A DNA stretch of 8,505 nucleotides, taken from contig CANMEW010000055.1 of assembly GCA_947496905.1 (NCBI GenBank), positions 1 to 8,505 on the forward strand, in the 5' to 3' direction. The translations under genes and the position numbers were made by a program. Below, one piece after another: positions 6,321 through 8,505 of the stretch. Each line of letters starts with the position of its first letter. Position 1 is the first letter of the stretch. This stretch comes from Rickettsiales bacterium (GTDB taxonomy: Bacteria; Pseudomonadota; Alphaproteobacteria; Rickettsiales; UBA1997). The notes under the pieces are model-generated. The model made no database searches, was not told the DNA's origin, and was given only the letters and a program-made list of their open reading frames with translations.

Positions 6321-6470
6321 CTAGTCTTTGTCTGCTAGAGGAATTTGGGAATATTTTTCAAATTTTTGTTTCGTACCTTTTTTGAAAACAGCGAAAATAA
6401 CGTAACAAAAAATTAGGAAGAAAAAAATGGTGGCGATGGTGGGAGCGTAGTGGATTATGGTTTGAATCAT
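6321..6470 (-). CDS. ccoQ: cbb3-type cytochrome c oxidase small subunit (CcoQ/FixQ)
   Basis: This 49-residue protein is a small single-pass membrane subunit thought to stabilise the cbb3 oxidase complex. It begins MIQTIIHYAPTIATIFFF, has one membrane helix at about residues 11-29 followed by a positively charged cytoplasmic stretch (KKGTKQKFEKY), and ends with an acidic tail (LADKD). Size, topology and position between ccoO and ccoP all fit the CcoQ/FixQ family, which is poorly conserved in sequence. The ATG overlaps the ccoO stop (ATGA) and has a good GGAG ribosome binding site, so translation is probably coupled to ccoO. It is short and easily missed. Confidence 0.9.
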   Translation of the reverse strand: MIQTIIHYAPTIATIFFFLIFCYVIFAVFKKGTKQKFEKYSQIPLADKD

Positions 6471-7213
6471 TTTTTCTCCGCAGCGTTGGTTTGCAAATGA
6501 ACGGGCTCGAATTTTGAGAAATTAACAAAAGTTCCGAGCACCTGTAAATAAGAAACTAAGGCATCCATTTCCGAAACTTTATTTGGATTACCGTCGAAAT
6601 CGCGGGTGTTAACTTTTCCGCCGTAGCGCTTTTGTAGAGCGTCAGAGTCGCGATCATTTGAAGCTTGAATGACGGCGTCGGAAGTAGCGTTTTGAATCAT
6701 CTCGTCACTGTAGGGCACTCCAACTTTTCGTAACACTTCCATGTCATCGGCAATGCCAGAAATTTGCGCGTCGCGCTGTGGCAAAAATTTGTAACCCGGC
6801 ATGATTGACTCCGGCACTACGTCGCGCGGATTGATTAAATGGCGCGCATGCCATTCGTCGGAATACTTACCACCAAGCCTTGCTAGATCAGGACCGGTGC
6901 GCTTTGATCCCCATTGAAATGGAAAGTCATACATGCTTTCTGCTGCCAATGAGTAGTGTCCGTAGCGCTCAACTTCGTCGCGCAAAACACGAATTTGTTG
7001 TGAGTGACAACCGTAACAGCCTTCGCGTTTGTAAATTTTTGCTCCTGCCAATTCTAGGGGGGTGTAAGGGCGCATGCCTTCAACTTTTTCGATTGTGGTT
7101 TCTATGTGGAAGAGTGGAGCAATTTCTACCAATCCACCAATTGAGACAACAATTACGGTGAGGATTAAAAGCAGAATCGAGTTACGCTCGATCTTGTCGT
7201 GATACTTGAACAT
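6467..7213 (-). CDS. ccoO: cbb3-type cytochrome c oxidase subunit II, monohaem cytochrome c
   Basis: CcoO is the membrane-anchored monohaem cytochrome c subunit of the cbb3 oxidase; it passes electrons from CcoP to CcoN. The 248-residue product has a single N-terminal membrane helix at about 11-31, the conserved EGMRPYTPLELAGAKIY segment at 45-61, haem-binding CYGCH at 66-70, SQQIRVLRDEVERYGHYS at 71-88, SKRTGPDLARLGGKYSDEWH at 103-122 and MPGY at 138-141 with the likely axial Met. The match to the family is very strong and the length is usual. ATG at 7213 lies 3 bases after the rsmI stop with no clear ribosome binding site, so translation may depend on the upstream gene. Normally ccoN precedes ccoO; here rsmI does. 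Confidence 0.98.
   Translation of the reverse strand: MFKYHDKIERNSILLLILTVIVVSIGGLVEIAPLFHIETTIEKVEGMRPYTPLELAGAKIYKREGCYGCHSQQIRVLRDEVERYGHYSLAAESMYDFPFQWGSKRTGPDLARLGGKYSDEWHARHLINPRDVVPESIMPGYKFLPQRDAQISGIADDMEVLRKVGVPYSDEMIQNATSDAVIQASNDRDSDALQKRYGGKVNTRDFDGNPNKVSEMDALVSYLQVLGTFVNFSKFEPVHLQTNAAEKK
6476..6479 (-). promoter_or_regulatory. Ribosome binding site of ccoQ
   Basis: The coding strand reads GGAG followed by five A and the ATG of ccoQ. It lies in the last codons of ccoO and supports this 49-residue gene being real. Confidence 0.75.
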
Positions 7214-7216
7214 GAA

Positions 7217-8113
7217 TCAGGAATTGTTTTTGGATGAGGGCGTGCGGGAGAATTCGACTGCCAGCTGGTAAATTTCTTTTTTATTTACGCCGTAAATTTC
7301 TGACAAATTTTTGGATAAATCTTTCAAACTGTGGCCGAGAAAAATGGCGTTGGAAATTTCTTGAATCAACTCTTTCTGATCAACAGATTTTTCACTTTTG
7401 TGAAGCTTCTCAACTAGAATTACAAATTCTCCGCGGAGCTTTTCTGGATTGCTTGCAAAAAAATTTCTTACTTTCTGCAATTCATCAGAAACAACTTCTT
7501 CATGAATTTTTGTTAACTCGCGCGCTGCACAAACATTGCGATTTCCCAGTGTTTTTTCAATTAACTCCAAAGTTTCGGTAACTCGATTTGCCGCTTCAAA
7601 AATTACGAAAGTGAAATTTCTTGGCAGCGATTTTAGCAACTTTTCTTTTTGAATTTCTGACGTTGGAAGAAATCCTAAAAATAGAAAATTGTCACAGGCT
7701 AGGCCAGATGCACAAAGCGCAGAAGTCACAGATGAAGCGCCAGGAAGGGGAATAATTTTTTGATTAAACTGGCGGAGAAAATTAATTAATTTGTAGCCGG
7801 GATCGGAAATTAGCGGCGTGCCAGCGTCAGAAATTAAGGCGAGAGACTTGCCGCTCACCAAAAGTTCTAAGATTTTTTTTCGAGTTTTTTCGTCATTGTG
7901 ATCATTGTAGGTCAGTAGCTTTTTGCCCTTGATTTCGTAGGTTGAGAGCAAGCGAATAGAAACCCGAGTGTCCTCACAAATAATGAAATCGACATTTTTC
8001 AAAACTTGTAAAACGCGCAAAGTTACGTCGGCCAAATTGCCAATTGGTGTAGCCGCGACGTAAAGCGCATTCTCCAATTTCATCTCTTTAATATTCTGAA
8101 AAAAATCACTCAT
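7217..8113 (-). CDS. rsmI: 16S rRNA (cytidine(1402)-2'-O)-methyltransferase
   Basis: RsmI uses S-adenosylmethionine to methylate the ribose of C1402 in the decoding centre of 16S rRNA. The 298-residue product is a tetrapyrrole-methylase-fold enzyme: ATPIGNLADVTLR at 21-33, CEDTR at 46-50, SDAGTPLISDPGY at 95-107, PLPGASS at 122-128, ARELTKIHEE at 197-206 and GEFVILVE at 228-235, then the usual small helical C-terminal domain (SLKDLSKNLSEIYGVNKKEI at 262-281). Two starts are possible. The ATG at 8113 is used here; an in-frame ATG at 8083 would give 288 residues, closer to E. coli (286), but has an AAAGAG directly against it rather than a spaced ribosome binding site. With the first start, its ATG overlaps the divergent gene's ATG. 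Confidence 0.97.
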   Translation of the reverse strand: MSDFFQNIKEMKLENALYVAATPIGNLADVTLRVLQVLKNVDFIICEDTRVSIRLLSTYEIKGKKLLTYNDHNDEKTRKKILELLVSGKSLALISDAGTPLISDPGYKLINFLRQFNQKIIPLPGASSVTSALCASGLACDNFLFLGFLPTSEIQKEKLLKSLPRNFTFVIFEAANRVTETLELIEKTLGNRNVCAARELTKIHEEVVSDELQKVRNFFASNPEKLRGEFVILVEKLHKSEKSVDQKELIQEISNAIFLGHSLKDLSKNLSEIYGVNKKEIYQLAVEFSRTPSSKNNS

Positions 8114-8505
8114 GAAAAAAATTTCTTTGTTTTTGGTGTTAGTACTTTTCGGTTGCCAATCCTTGCCCAAAGGGGCTGAAAGTGGTAAGGTAGTGGTGCC
8201 AGAAAAAACAGCCAATCAGTTTGAATCGCGAGACTTAAACACTCAAAAATTTAACGAGAAAAAAATTCAAGTAGCGCTGTTTTTGCCATTTAGTGGGAAG
8301 AATAAAGATCTGGGTTGGAGCCTGTTTAATTCTGCAGTTTTGTCGCTGTTTGAAAATGATCTGAACCACAATATTGAGCTAATTTTAATCGACTCCAAAG
8401 ACACGCCAGCAGAGGCAAGTAAGGCTTTTAAAGAAGTGATTGATCGTAAAATTAAAATTGTGATTGGTCCGGTTTTTAGCTCTGCAATTGAGGCGATCGA
8501 GAAGG
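8112..8505 (+). CDS. LpoA/YraM-like penicillin-binding protein activator, N-terminal part
   Basis: This gene runs off the right edge; about 131 codons are visible. It opens with a lipoprotein signal peptide (MKKISLFLVLVLFGC) whose lipobox ends at Cys15, then a polar linker to about residue 50. The start of a type 1 periplasmic-binding-protein fold follows, with QVALFLPFSGKNKDLG at about 53-68, a central IELILIDSKDTPAEA segment and IKIVIGPVFSSAIEAI near the end. These match the first strands of the LpoA/YraM (LppC) family, outer-membrane lipoproteins that activate murein synthases such as PBP1a, and yraM next to rsmI (yraL) is a known gene pairing. A branched-chain amino-acid-binding-type receptor is the main alternative; the lipobox and context favour LpoA. 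It diverges from rsmI with overlapping start codons. No clear ribosome binding site is visible. Confidence 0.88.
   Translation, partial: MKKISLFLVLVLFGCQSLPKGAESGKVVVPEKTANQFESRDLNTQKFNEKKIQVALFLPFSGKNKDLGWSLFNSAVLSLFENDLNHNIELILIDSKDTPAEASKAFKEVIDRKIKIVIGPVFSSAIEAIEK

Noticed and set aside
7214..7420. FNR/ANR-type box for the cco genes
   Set aside because: TTGAT-like half sites occur in the minus-strand reading upstream of ccoO, but none has the second half at the right spacing.
8114..8215. Longer RsmI from an upstream TTG at 8215
   Set aside because: That stretch is the antisense of the LpoA-like signal peptide and linker, and the added residues resemble nothing in the family.

Overview
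The window looks like a piece of an AT-rich alphaproteobacterial chromosome, possibly from the Rickettsiales or a similar compact lineage; the order is only a guess. The alphaproteobacterial assignment rests on four things: a YajC with an 'FAQ'-type N-terminal extension, a DUF3035/BamF-like lipoprotein directly after lspA, an alphaproteobacterial-type PfkB adenosine kinase, and the rsmI/LpoA-like pair. Stops are TAA, TAG and TGA, so the code is standard.

All recognised genes but one are on the minus strand and very tightly packed. In transcription order (right to left) they are: rsmI (16S rRNA methyltransferase), ccoO, ccoQ and ccoP (cbb3-type oxidase), an adenosine-kinase-like PfkB gene, murF and mraY (peptidoglycan precursor synthesis), panD (beta-alanine for pantothenate), lspA (signal peptidase II), a small BamF-like lipoprotein and yajC (Sec accessory protein). 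Most junctions are 4-base ATGA overlaps, direct abutments or gaps of 3 to 28 bases, so much of this is probably co-transcribed although the pathways are unrelated. The only plus-strand gene is a partial LpoA-like lipoprotein at the right edge. It diverges from rsmI so closely that the two most likely start codons share bases.

The envelope theme is strong: MurF and MraY make lipid-linked murein precursor, LpoA-like proteins activate murein synthases, LspA matures lipoproteins (two are encoded here), BamF would serve outer-membrane assembly, and YajC belongs to the Sec translocase. The oxidase genes form a respiratory block, but ccoN, the catalytic subunit gene, is not next to ccoO; rsmI takes its place.

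Three places are not coding, and all hold inverted-repeat structure. Positions 1-144, after yajC, contain two identical 49-base double-hairpin units and a diverged third unit. Positions 1683-1757, between mraY and panD, contain a related unit and a related diverged unit in the same order and orientation; one hairpin stem differs between the loci by a compensatory base change. The roughly 206-base ccoQ-ccoP gap holds several further palindromes. These dispersed repeats are the most unusual content. I see no defence system, prophage, CRISPR array, tRNA or rRNA gene, and no evidence of a wholly new multi-gene system.
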